Assembly (NCBI GenBank): GCA_907163375.1
Contig: CAJQUW010010482.1
Coordinates: 147,849 to 211,848 of the forward strand
DNA length: 64,000 bases
Direction: 5' to 3'
From: Prostheceraeus crozeri
Lineage: Eukaryota; Platyhelminthes; Polycladida; Euryleptidae
Below, in pieces: positions 47,901-57,460 of this stretch; the first letter of the stretch is position 1; the number at the start of each line of letters is the position of its first letter. The notes below the pieces were generated by a model. The model was not told the DNA's origin, made no database searches, and saw only the letters and a list, made by a program, of their open reading frames with translations. A program made the translations under genes and the position numbers.

Positions 47901-48190
47901 AGCGGCTGCTCCCAGAAGGACATCTGCACATCTGTTTCTCAAAATGGCTGGTCTCTGTCTCAGGGGGGTCCTGATGTATCTGAGAGGAGCCCTTCTGTCT
48001 GTCAGAGCGGCTGGTCTTTTTCCCAGAAAGACATCTACACATCTGTTTCTCAAAATGGCTGCTCTCTGTCTCAGGGGGGTCCTGATGTATCTGAGAGGAG
48101 CCCGTCTGTTTCTCAGAGTGGCTGGTCTCTGTCTCTGAGGGTTACCTATCCATCTGAGAGGAGCCCTACTGTTTCTCAGAGACTTAGCAA
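45000..48190. repeat. Minisatellite block 5 and decayed right edge
   Basis: 63-bp units in the same starting order as blocks 2-4. From ~47800 the units change character (GGACATCTGCACATCTG and GGGGTCCTGATGTATCTGAG variants) and stop at about 48185. Both outer edges of the whole array are more diverged than its interior. Confidence 0.9.
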
Positions 48191-49860
48191 AAGCCAGACT
48201 ATTTATTGTCAGAATAATTTCCTTTGTCTTATTATCTCTCAATTACTGGTTCTACAACTTGACGGAAAGATTATTTTTTGCGAACTAGTATAACTACAGA
48301 CAAGTCAGAGAGGAATTCTACAGAGTATGCTGTGTAAAGTTAATCGATTACATTCAATGACACATGTTGAAGACTCACTTGAATTTACGCCAATTAATTG
48401 CTATTAGCTGATGCCATGATGAAATGATGTATGACACCTCTCGTGAACGGTGGAGCACTGAAGCGCGCTATCGAAGTAATCACATCGACGTAGATAAGAC
48501 ATCACCTTGAAGACAATTCGTTAAAAAATGGGAGTTGCATATCCCGGTACTCTAGATATCCCTGGGCTATTTGTAATTTTTTTTGCGGGAATAACCTGGT
48601 CTCAATGTCCCAGCTATATTACGCACCATTGCGTGTTTTGAAAACCAAACAGCAACGGAAACACATCACCACCGCAACTAAATTTACGTGCAGATAATTC
48701 CCCTAAATGTGATTAGCTATTTCATGTAATTTATCATAGAAAAATGCTTGACTTGCCCTCCATTTATTTCTGCTCTGTAAACAGTGGGCGCATCAACGCC
48801 TCAGAAAAGCCGTTGAGGCTAATCACACTACGAATTGCTGAGATGCTCTCCAGTTTACTATTTGAAGAAGTTTTTCGAGCAGATATGACCAATAGCACCA
48901 TCGCAAGTGAGGACTGCTTCAAATGCGGTTCTCGATGCTCGATAATTCAGAAAATTGAAAGACTGATTATCGTTGCTTCTACTTCTATGCGCTTGTTAAC
49001 ATAACGTTTTGCCAAATTTTTATTCTTCATAAATGGCATGCAATTTTATAGTGCTCGAACTAAAATAACGTCTTTTATGGTGTTGCTAATTAAAATTTAG
49101 CGGGTAGAGTCCTTTGTGTAGTTTCAATAGTCAATCTAGCATCCATGTCATCAATTCATGTCCATTTTTTGAAAAAATTCTTTACATGTTAAACTTAGTT
49201 ACATTCGAAAAAACAGTCACAAAATCGGAAATATTCAAATTAACATATTTTTGCGAGAAATTTGTAACACATATCAACAAATGTTTCATTTATTCTGGCA
49301 ACACACGGCATTGTCTATCAACACAATTCATATTGTGGAAGTGCATTCGCATACTATAGAAGTTTCAGAAATTTTGGTCACATTTCCCTGTTTGATCAGC
49401 TGTCAAAATCAAATACATTATTCTGACTTAAGGAACGTGGCCATTGATGCATAGCAGAACTTAAACACGCTCACGAAGAGACCATTATAGCATATATTTC
49501 CTATTATCAGCCTTGTTCATTCAAAACTCTAAACAATCAAAAATTTATTAATCTTAGCTAGAGGAGCTCTGCCAATATTACACTGGTCAATCATAGTTTG
49601 CTGCTTACCATCGACGATTCACCTTGTTCTTTTAACATGCTTCATAAAACGAATATTTGCGACTTGTGGGGAAATTACACACGCTGCACTGTAACATGAT
49701 GTCGATTGAAATGAAAGAGGCAGTGAGTTTAAATCTGCGGAGAAATTATTTCAATACAAACAATTGATATAGAATTATAAACTATGCGCTCTTACTGCTC
49801 ACGTAGCGCAACAGCAGTCCAAAACCAGAATGTAGACGCTTTAATTTAGTTCTGTTGATT
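48191..49860. other. Non-coding right interior of the 34.8-kb segment
   Basis: AT-rich, without recognisable motifs. An 86-codon frame at 48744-49004 is unrecognised. The last ~180 bp before 50038 hold the subterminal TACGAAAGC motifs. Confidence 0.45.
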
Positions 49861-50038
49861 ATATTATAGACCACACTGAGTTCCTACAAGCTATTTCTCT
49901 AGTTATTTCATTTGGTACATTTTGGTACATTTTCGTATATATTTCCAACAAAATGTACGAAAGCAAATATTTAATTACGAAAGCGGATACAATATCGCTT
50001 TGGTATATAGGTTTTGTAGCGTACGATTTACAGTGTAC

Positions 50039-50272
50039 ATAGACACGAACTCCTCCCCCTCTTCGACCATCTTGGCGATCATTACGGTGAGGATCATGAT
50101 ACATGGGCAGATTACTTTCAACATTATCAGACAGCCAAGACTCACATATTACAATTATATTAGGTTGAATAGCGTTGGCAACAGCGCATAATTCTCCAAA
50201 CTTTGGCAACATAGACTGGGCGTTAGCTAAGAATAATGATGGATAATTTACACTCCTGGATAAAACATTCAA
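50039..50272 (-). pseudogene. LINE ORF2: endonuclease N-half
   Basis: Open from 50272: LFLANAQSMLPKFGELCAV, then IIVICESWLS, then GRRGGGVRVYV, the first half of an APE endonuclease. It includes the N (of NAQS) and E (of ESWL) catalytic positions. The frame runs into the inverted-repeat terminus at ~50038. Its continuation is at 15216 and below. Together the two pieces make a whole endonuclease with the join between VYV and HNF. Confidence 0.85.
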
Positions 50273-50296
50273 TGAAAATGTGGGATGCTCGATCTT

Positions 50297-51006
50297 TCAA
50301 GTCACATCTTCGCCAGCAGATTTCCTTCTTCGACACTCAGTCAGAAGGTTCTTTCGTTGTTCCTGTTGATACGAAGTCAGATCATGATTGACATACACTG
50401 ATGAATATCTATGTACGCTGCGCAGAGCTCGTGATTTCTTTAAAATTTTCATTTTCGACTCTCTGTCATCTAGTTTGATAAGAAGTAAGCGATTACGAGC
50501 GGAGTTCGACCTCCCAAGCCGGTGCATAGACTTGACGTCAATCTCAGACTGGTCTAAGTCCAGTTCTCGAACTATGTCATCGAATGTGTCTCTGTCATGT
50601 TTTCCTTTCCTCCAATGAACCGTGAACCTTTTCAGTAACTCCAGATATCACTATATTACTTTCTCTCATTCTTCGATTTGCAACTTCATCGAAGATCATA
50701 TCAGGCAGGTCCTGGTTTATGCTAGAATTGAACATTTGTAATGAATCAACTTCCTTTTCTAGCTTCACAAACATTCAGCTTATCATTAATTCGTGTGATG
50801 TTTTCACACAGCGGAATTAATTTCTCGTCTAATGTTGCATCCAGAACTGAAATAAATTCATCAATGGAACTACTCGTATTCGAAGTAGAATCTTGCTTTC
50901 GTAGCTGAATAAAGGCATCGATCAGATTCTGCTTCGTGATACTTCCCTTGCGATTCATTAGATCGGAATCGGACCAAGCTAATATTTCGTCAGCAGTGGA
51001 CATCAT
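50297..51006 (-). pseudogene. LINE ORF1 (first CR1-like LINE), broken
   Basis: 51006-50746 encodes an acidic start (TADEILAWSDSDLMNRKG) and a coiled region with SSSIDEFISVLDATLDEKL. A broken middle follows, then 50527-50297 encodes RLGRSNSARNRLLLIKL, KKSRALRSVHRYSSVYVNHD and QQEQRKNLLTECRRR, the RNA-binding end usual for CR1-like ORF1. At least two frame breaks. Confidence 0.78.
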
Positions 51007-51345
51007 TGATTATCAAGAAGTCAGTGCACTAACAACAATGGATGCCTTCAGACGTGTTGTATGGACACAGGCGATCGGTAAATAGTACTCACGATGCAAA
51101 GAAGGTCAAGAGACGCAGATGAAAGGAGCTTTTTGGAGCAATTAGCGAATATTGCCAAATTTCACAAGAAGTGGGCACAATCGACGACAATCGAAGACCA
51201 GAGGACAATAGACGACTCCAAGGAGATTCCGACCATGTAAAAATCACCACAAACACAATTCATGCAAGATATCCAACAAGCAAGAGAAGACAATGTCACC
51301 GGAGAGCCAAATCATGTGACCGCACACTACGACGTTCAGGTTGTT
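51007..51345 (-). promoter_or_regulatory. Probable 5' UTR of the first CR1-like LINE
   Basis: GC-richer stretch between the ORF1 start and the target duplication, similar in character to 24961-25260 ahead of the other LINE's ORF1. It probably carries the internal promoter; no element can be pinpointed. Confidence 0.45.
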
Positions 51346-51392
51346 GATATCCATTATGCGCTACTCTGCTAACCGTCGCAATTGCAACGTGA
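51346..51392. repeat. LINE target-site duplication, 5'-side copy
   Basis: GATATCCATTATGCGCTACT and the bases following to AACGTGA, matching 12657-12703 (and 2909-2955) with two mismatches. What follows to 51755 would be the 5' end of pB1. Confidence 0.75.
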
Positions 51393-51789
51393 CAACAAAC
51401 TGTTCGATGTGGCTAAATAAAATATTTGATTTTCAAAAAAACATAATGTCATGAATCATAGGTAATAGACAAAGACTTCCTGGCTAGCATTCATCAATGA
51501 CGATAATAGTTTTCGATTTAATTGAATTTACCTTCAGTCCGAACACTTACGATTGTAAAAGCTATACAAGATGAGAAAACGTCAATGTGTCTCATACTAC
51601 ACAGTGATTTCGAAAAAACTAGTTCAATCATTATAACGCTTATTTTCACTATAAAAGAATATGTAGCGATCAAGATTGAAATGTGTCTAGACTTGTGTAG
51701 GAACTACAAAAATGTTGAACGTCGCAAACGCGACTGTTAGCTATTAATGGGTTAACGTTGACTTACATGCAACTATCACTGTCATTCAC

Positions 51790-53830
51790 GCCCGCTTTTT
51801 ATAATACCTCGGTGGACTACTTTGGCCCGCATCAAGTGAAGCTAAGCAGAAACAAATGAGAGAAAAATTATTGTCATATTCACCTGCATGAATTTACGGG
51901 CAGTACACAGCTTGACCTGGCTAAGGATGCCTCTGCTGATCAATTTTAATAAGTTCTCAGACGTTTCTTCGCATTCAGAGGTTTTCCTGCACTCATATTA
52001 AGTGACAATGGCACTCAAATGATAGGAGCAGAGAAACAACAGTTAGGCGAAATGATTCGAAATTGGGACAAGGAACGCATAAGAGGATTCTGCGATGACA
52101 AAGGGACTAAATGGAAATTTACTACTCCCTCGCCCCTCATCACAATGGTGTCACCGAATCACTAGTAAGGACTAGCAAGAGAGCATTAAAGATTGCAATC
52201 GGTGAACAGAAACTGACACATTCAGAGTTATATACAGTATTGCTAGAATGTGTAAACATAATCAATCAGCGTCCGCTCGGTACAATGAACAATGACCCGA
52301 ACGACGGAAAATACCTATGTCCCAACGACCTTTTTCTTGGACGAGCCAGCTCCTTGCTTCCGGCGGGGCCTTTCCAGCCTTTCCTTGAACGACTAGTTTA
52401 GAAACAGCACATCAAACATTTTATTTCTCACGGAATCATAACACAGAAGTTAAGCATAATGTAAGATGAACGTCAATATCGGAGAGTACTATATCTTGGG
52501 TAGTTATAGCCATAGAATTATGAACAAACTTTTGTCATTTGAGGAAGAAACTTCCCTTACCTCAACGAATCTTTCTCTGACTTAGGACAGGAAATGGAGC
52601 TTTTCTAGTCCTTGTACAATTCTACCCCCCCCCCCCCGCTTTTGTCCTTGTGATTAGGCCTACAAGACCAGGCCTCGCTTTGACCTGAATTAATGTCTGT
52701 ACATGAATTAATTCTGCCTGTGTTATAGATTAAACAACTTAAATAAAGGATTGGGCGCATTAATGAATGACAAATATACTTCAGATTGGTACTGCTATCT
52801 TAATTTCAATAACAAATAAAACTAGATAATTGCAATTAGGCCAACAATTAGCCTACTGTACAGTAAATTGCAGTTGTCTGTAATTAATTACGCTTTCTGA
52901 ATAATTGGCACAATCTGATATGGGCCTGCTTGTAATATCGAATTAGAGATCTCGAGATGTCGGCATTTGATAAATACTGATTCTCTAGATTGAGATTAAA
53001 TTCACTAAGTGTATGCCATGGTAACGCTCGCGACAGGCATTAAATTGATTATCTACAAGGAAGTGGATTTAGAATAACTTAGTTGATTATCACAGTGATT
53101 AACATTCATGGAAAGTCGATAATCTTTGGTAGCATAAACTGGCTAGTCATTCTTGTCTCCGACGCAAAAAACTTATTCTATATTTTCGGTACATTCTATA
53201 TTTCGGACATTCTAATATAGAAATTTAATATTTTCTCAAGAGTCATAACTAACTTTGACAGAAAGTTGTCTTTCAGATACATTGACTAACGTGAAATCAT
53301 CTAGCATCATAAACGATTTTTCAACTTAATATTGTCATTTTCATGTACAAAATGCATTGAAGCACACAGCTCATAAAATAGGGGCATAATTGAAACTTAT
53401 ATAATAGTTTTTAGACTACCCTTTGTCATCTATACAGACACATTTAAGCTCTTTAGATAGCATGGGTCTGAACTTTAGACTATATATCATACCATGGTCA
53501 TCGGCACAATTCGTCAAATACTGATTTGAAATTTTACTTCGGTGCAACCAACTCGTGGTTTGACCCAAATAGCGGATAGTTTCTGGAGAAAATGGTCGCG
53601 TGATGTTTTACCTATGCTATTCCCAAGAAAGAAGTAAATCGAGAAGTTCGTGTCGGGGATATCGTAGTAACTGCCGATTGTAATCCTCTTAGAGAAATAT
53701 GGACACTTGGCGAAATTTAAGAAATTTACAGAGGCATGGATGATCAAGTCCGCAACGCTAAAATAAAAATTGGCCAAACCTCTGTCCGCAGACCTATAAC
53801 TAAGTTAGCTGTCTGTCGTCTTAGAGTGCT
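51790..53830 (+). pseudogene. BEL/Pao-type retrotransposon integrase, split and broken
   Basis: AFYNTSVDYFGPHQVKLSRN holds the first catalytic D (~51815). STQLDLAKDAS, two stops, and ALILSDNGTQM (second D) follow; HHNGVTESLVRTSKRALK (catalytic E, ~52155) lies in the open part 52111-52401 with NIINQRPLG and YLCPNDLFLGRAS. After ~1.1 kb of unrelated sequence the C-terminus resumes at ~53560: ADSFWRKWSRDVLPML, VRVGDIVVTADCN and RRPITKLAVCRL. No gag, protease, RT or LTRs were found. It begins 35 bp right of the pB1 end. Confidence 0.8.
52625..52640. repeat. Poly-C run
   Basis: About 14 consecutive C inside the segment that splits the BEL/Pao integrase. The rest of 52402-53550 is AT-rich and unrecognised; no terminal repeats were found for it. 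Confidence 0.8.
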
Positions 53831-54308
53831 AACTATTGCTGGCGGGAGGATGTTTCGAACAACTTCGAAATTTCTAACTTTGTTTTGTGTTTGCTTATCG
53901 TTTGTAGTTTATCTCTAAAGTGCATGTTTGATGCTTATCTTTTCTGTATTTTTCCTTCCAAATTCTGTTCCTTGCATTGTTTGAGTGTAGCTTGGTTTGA
54001 CGTAATGTTTGTCTGACCTTTTGGTGCGAGTGTAGTTTGCGTGTTGCGTGTGTATGTCAAGGTCTCCGTGTGTCTGGCCCACAGAACAAGGAGGAGGTAG
54101 AATGAGTGTTTCCCAAAATGTGTGAAGCTCTCGCTTAACGGTAATAATGTCGCATCCCAGCGAGTGGGAAAATGATCGATAGCGCACTTCAGTCGTTTAT
54201 CGTCTCTCAGTCTCTCACTCGCTTGCATGCACTAAGGAGAGACAAAGATGAATGAATGAATGACAAGCACTTTTAAATTCCGTAGCTTCATAGAGCAACA
54301 TATCATTT

Positions 54309-56737
54309 ATGAAATTTGCCATGCCTAAGTCAGTCGGTCCATATTGCTCTGCATACGGATGCTCAAATGCACGAGGGAAAAACGAGGAATTATCATTTCA
54401 CACATTTCCAAAAGATCCTGAAATTCGCAAGAAATGGGTAACCGCCGTTCATCGAAAAAATTTCCAACCGTCGAACTACTCCGTATTGTGCAGTGAACAT
54501 TTTAACCAAGGCTCATTCGTCGAGCATGTGTCTGGAAGGCCAACCTCAGAGACATCGCGAAAAAAACTTTATCCGAATGCTGTGCCGTCTATCTTCTTCG
54601 CTATGCCAGAACATTTGCAAGTGACACCGAAACGCCGTAAAACGAAGGCATCTGAAAAAGCAGCGAGTGTTGATATTGATCACTTTTTAAGCATCGATCA
54701 TCATCCGTCGACTTCGGAAAGTGTCATCGTTGAACCTAGTCAAGACTCTACAACAAATGACGACGATAGTGAGTTGCGTAAGCGCATCGAAGAATTAGAG
54801 ACTAGTTTGCAAAGAGAGAAGGTGAAAGTTTAGAGTTTACAGAGACGTTGTAAACGCCTACAAAAAGGGCTGAGAAAGCTGAAAAGATACAGGAAAATGT
54901 ATGAAAAATCACGTGCAATTAGTCTAAGGAAACAAAAAAGCTTGAAATTAATTCGGCAAGCAAATCAGCGAGTTCAAAAAAAGAGAATGCATTTGACAAA
55001 TATTTTGAAAGACTTAGAAAAAAAAACATTTCTCGACCGAGAGCATTTCATAAATTTGAAGGATTATTATGAGGGCGACTCTCTTAATCTAGTGAAACAT
55101 CTAACTATGAAAGGCAAAAGAGTCAAGCAGTTTTCGAATGAGGTGAGGACGTTTGCTTCGGCTCTTCACTTTTACAGCCCTCGTGCATACGAATACGTCC
55201 GAAAATACTTTCAGTTGCCGCACCACTCAACATTGAGGAGTTGGATATCCAACATTGAATGTCGCCCTGGATTTTGCACTCCTGCCTTCGAAGAATTGAA
55301 AAGAAGCGAGAGTCAGATCAAGGAGAAAATTTCAAAGTCTGTTCTTTGTTAGCTGACGAGATAAGTCTAAAGAAACATGTTCAATTTGATTCTTCATTGA
55401 GCAAGTATTTTGAGTATGTCGACAAAGGACTGCTCCACGAAACCGACGAAACAACAAAGGCACAATCTGCTCTTGTTCTGATGGCAGTTGGTCTTAAGGG
55501 CTATTGGAAAATCCCATTAGCTTATGTTTTGGTCAATGGAGTGAGCGGTAGCTATCTAGCTTCGATTTTGAAGGAATGTGTGATTCGACTTCATAATGTA
55601 AATGTCACAGTGGCAATCTATTACATGTGAATTGGAACCAGACTCACAACATAACTGCAATGGAGTTATTAGGTGCCTCAATATCCATTAACAATCCGAA
55701 ACCTTACTTCAAACATCCAAGTGACCAATCACAAAATGTGCCCGTTTTTCTGGATCCGCCACACATGATTAAACTAATTCGAAATTCTTGGCAATCTCTG
55801 AAAATTATAGTGTGGAAAAACAGTATTATACAATCGATAAAAAAGACTGGTTATCTGGGCTTCTACGCTAACCTTGAATCCCTGAAATTGTTGGCAAATA
55901 GCTTGTTGACACATAAAAATTTTCAATTCACTTTGACCTACAAGTTATGTCAAGATTTCATAGAATTATTCTTCAATTCTATTCGTTTGAGGAACGGTTG
56001 GAATTTCAACCCAACACCACATCAGTTCAGATCTGCTTTCCGACAACTTTTGATTCATTCTGGATCAGACATTTTGCATTCTCCGCCACTATCGACTAAT
56101 ACTCAGTCGCTTGATGCAACTGTGCAGCTATCCCTCCAATTCATATCTTCTGAAGAGAATATTTTTTCTGAAGAGAGACACGATGCAGAAATAATTCCTC
56201 TGATAAGATTTCGTCGATCCCATAATGCCAAATGATGACCATTGTTCTAATCCAGCAATGTGCGACATTTGTGAGTCAATAGTGTATTACATCGGCGGGG
56301 CGATTGTTCGTCGCATTCAATCAAAAATAAATTGTGAAAATTGTCGAAATTCTCTGTACTCAGTTCATCGTGCGGACATTTCTTTGCCGTCAAAACTTAT
56401 AAATCAAAAAAATTGTCTCAATAAATCCGGATCAGGTGGTTTAGTGAGGCCAAGTAAGGTTGTTTTTGAAATACTCCTCAGCACTGAAAAACTGATAAGA
56501 ACATTATTGAAAAAAGGAATTAAGCATCCCAACGCACCGCGAATTATAACCAAAGTCGTCGAAATGAAATCACATACATTAACTCATGAGTGTGACTTTG
56601 TTGGAATTGAACATCACCACTTCATTTTGATTCGACTTATCACTTCAAGCTACATCTACATACGGTATAAGAAAGCTGGCGAAAGATATAACACAGAGAG
56701 AAAATTGGTCGACGGCAGCGCCTCCATCGCACGGTGA
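54309..56737 (+). pseudogene. P-element/THAP9-like transposase (one stop, several frameshifts)
   Basis: Residues ~12-95 form a THAP zinc finger: C-SAYGC spacing, FHTFPKDPEIRKKW, CSEHF, then the AVPSIF end. A basic coiled region follows, interrupted by TAG at 54831 with the frame continuing unchanged. 54897-55352 holds FASALHFYSPRAYEYVRKYF and LRSWI. A shift near 55340 leads to LLADEISLKKHVQFD (first catalytic D) and GYWKIPLAYVLVNG. Another near 55620 leads to QTHNITAMELLGA and VFLDPPHMIKLIRN. The end (56225-56737) has YIGGAIVRRI and GGLVRPSKVVFEI. THAP binds the element ends; the RNase-H-like core cuts DNA. No inverted termini were found. Confidence 0.85.
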
Positions 56738-57460
56738 TATTCGAGAACTTGTAGTGTTTTTGGTAAGTTAACTTAATTTTCATATTACAAGTGAAAAAAT
56801 AAATCATTCCACTGCTGTTTGCTTAGTAACGTTACATGTTATGATAATGTGCGTTGACTTTAAAATTTAACACCGAGATATTGGAACATACATTGAAACA
56901 TTGTTTGCATTTATTCATAAATTCATTTTTCTATAGTAAGAAAACGTCAGATTCCTGTCGCTAAATTATCAACATGTAACTAAAATGTTTCCCCTTGAAA
57001 ATATGGGATCATCAATTACTTTTAAATCAGAAAATCGTTTCCGTCCTAAAAAGCCATTTACGACAAGCGACAAGGCTTAAAAATATTTAAAACATCTTTT
57101 ATTCATAAATGCAAAGAAAACCTTGGGAATTTTGTAAAATAGCTTTTGGACTTGCCGCTTGAATTAATGGAAAATATATTTCTTGAAATTATCTCGTCAG
57201 ATATCGGTTGTTGTTCGTTACCAGAATGCATTGACTACTTTGAATGAAATCATTGCACCATACCGTTTTTGCAATCATGATTTTTGGCAACATCATTCAA
57301 CAAATATTCTTCTGCCTGTTAATAAATGACTTCTTTCATTTTTTGCATTATGCATGTACATGCTACAAGAGACAATTTGTTGCCTAGAGCTAATTGCATA
57401 ACAGACGCGATTGATTTGCGCTTAGATTTATTTCTTGACGAATGATCGACACAATAGAGA
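56738..57460. other. Non-coding, nothing recognised
   Basis: AT-rich sequence after the THAP transposase, perhaps its 3' region. It ends at the TA target of the next element. Confidence 0.45.

Larger units (their letters stand above)
15217..50038. mobile_element. Candidate giant DNA element (34.8 kb) inserted in the LINE
   Basis: The left end reads inward TACACTGTAAA-CTGTACGATACGAAAACG; the right end (minus strand from ~50037) reads TACACTGTAAA-TCGTACGCTACAAAACC. Both ends carry several copies of a subterminal motif GCTTTCGTA/TACGAAAGC (15260, 15311, 15328 on the left; ~49957 and ~49976 on the right), and both have CGATAT near CCGCTT and AAAATGTACCA. Deleting the segment closes the LINE frame as ...GGVRVYV-HNFLSCS... 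with one TA (or GTAC/TGTACA, all palindromic here) as target duplication. No transposase matching the ends was identified. The original may have been a small TA-flanked MITE that accumulated nested inserts, or a truly large element. Confidence 0.68.
12704..51345 (-). mobile_element. Full-length CR1-like LINE split by a 34.8-kb insertion
   Basis: The 3' half lies at 12704-15216 (tail repeats, RT, linker, endonuclease C-half) and the 5' half at ~50039-51345 (endonuclease N-half, ORF1, 5' UTR). Both halves are on the minus strand in the expected order. Together they make about 3.8 kb with one ORF1 and one EN-RT ORF2, each present once. The outer ends are flanked by the ~47-bp direct repeat. Inside, frameshifts and stops have killed both ORFs. 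Confidence 0.78.
10454..51755 (-). mobile_element. piggyBac pB1 with both termini, split by a 38.7-kb nested insertion
   Basis: The left terminus is TTAA at 10454-10457 followed by CCCATTAA; the right terminus is TTAATGGG followed by TTAA at 51744-51755, its mirror. Related subterminal GCGAC/GTCGC phrases occur near both ends (GCAAGCGCGAC near 10590, GTCGCAAACGCGAC at 51721). Without the insertion (12704 to ~51392) the element would be about 2.6 kb, a normal piggyBac size. The transposase is on the minus strand, so the right-hand 360 bp would be its 5' UTR. Pairing of the two ends is an inference supported by the LINE target duplication. Confidence 0.72.

Noticed and set aside
28426-48190. 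CRISPR array
   Set aside because: The units are contiguous, graded variants of one another with no constant repeat alternating with unique spacers. The context is eukaryotic transposons and there are no cas genes.
28840-48242. Many open frames of 60-220 codons with SETET/SEKQ or SQSGWSLSQ repeats as real genes
   Set aside because: They are phase effects of a 63-bp repeat seen on both strands, are broken at regular unit variants, and have no unique ends or splice-supported structure. They are listed as minisatellite instead.
48744-49004. 86-codon frame as a host gene
   Set aside because: No recognisable motif beyond one CxxCG-like stretch, no splice context that I can support, and it lies in AT-rich filler.
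51352-51755. A small MITE between the 40-bp repeat and TTAATGGGTTAA
   Set aside because: The 40-bp sequence is in direct, not inverted, orientation relative to its partner at 12.7 kb and abuts a LINE end on each side. It fits a LINE target duplication plus the 5' end of pB1 better.
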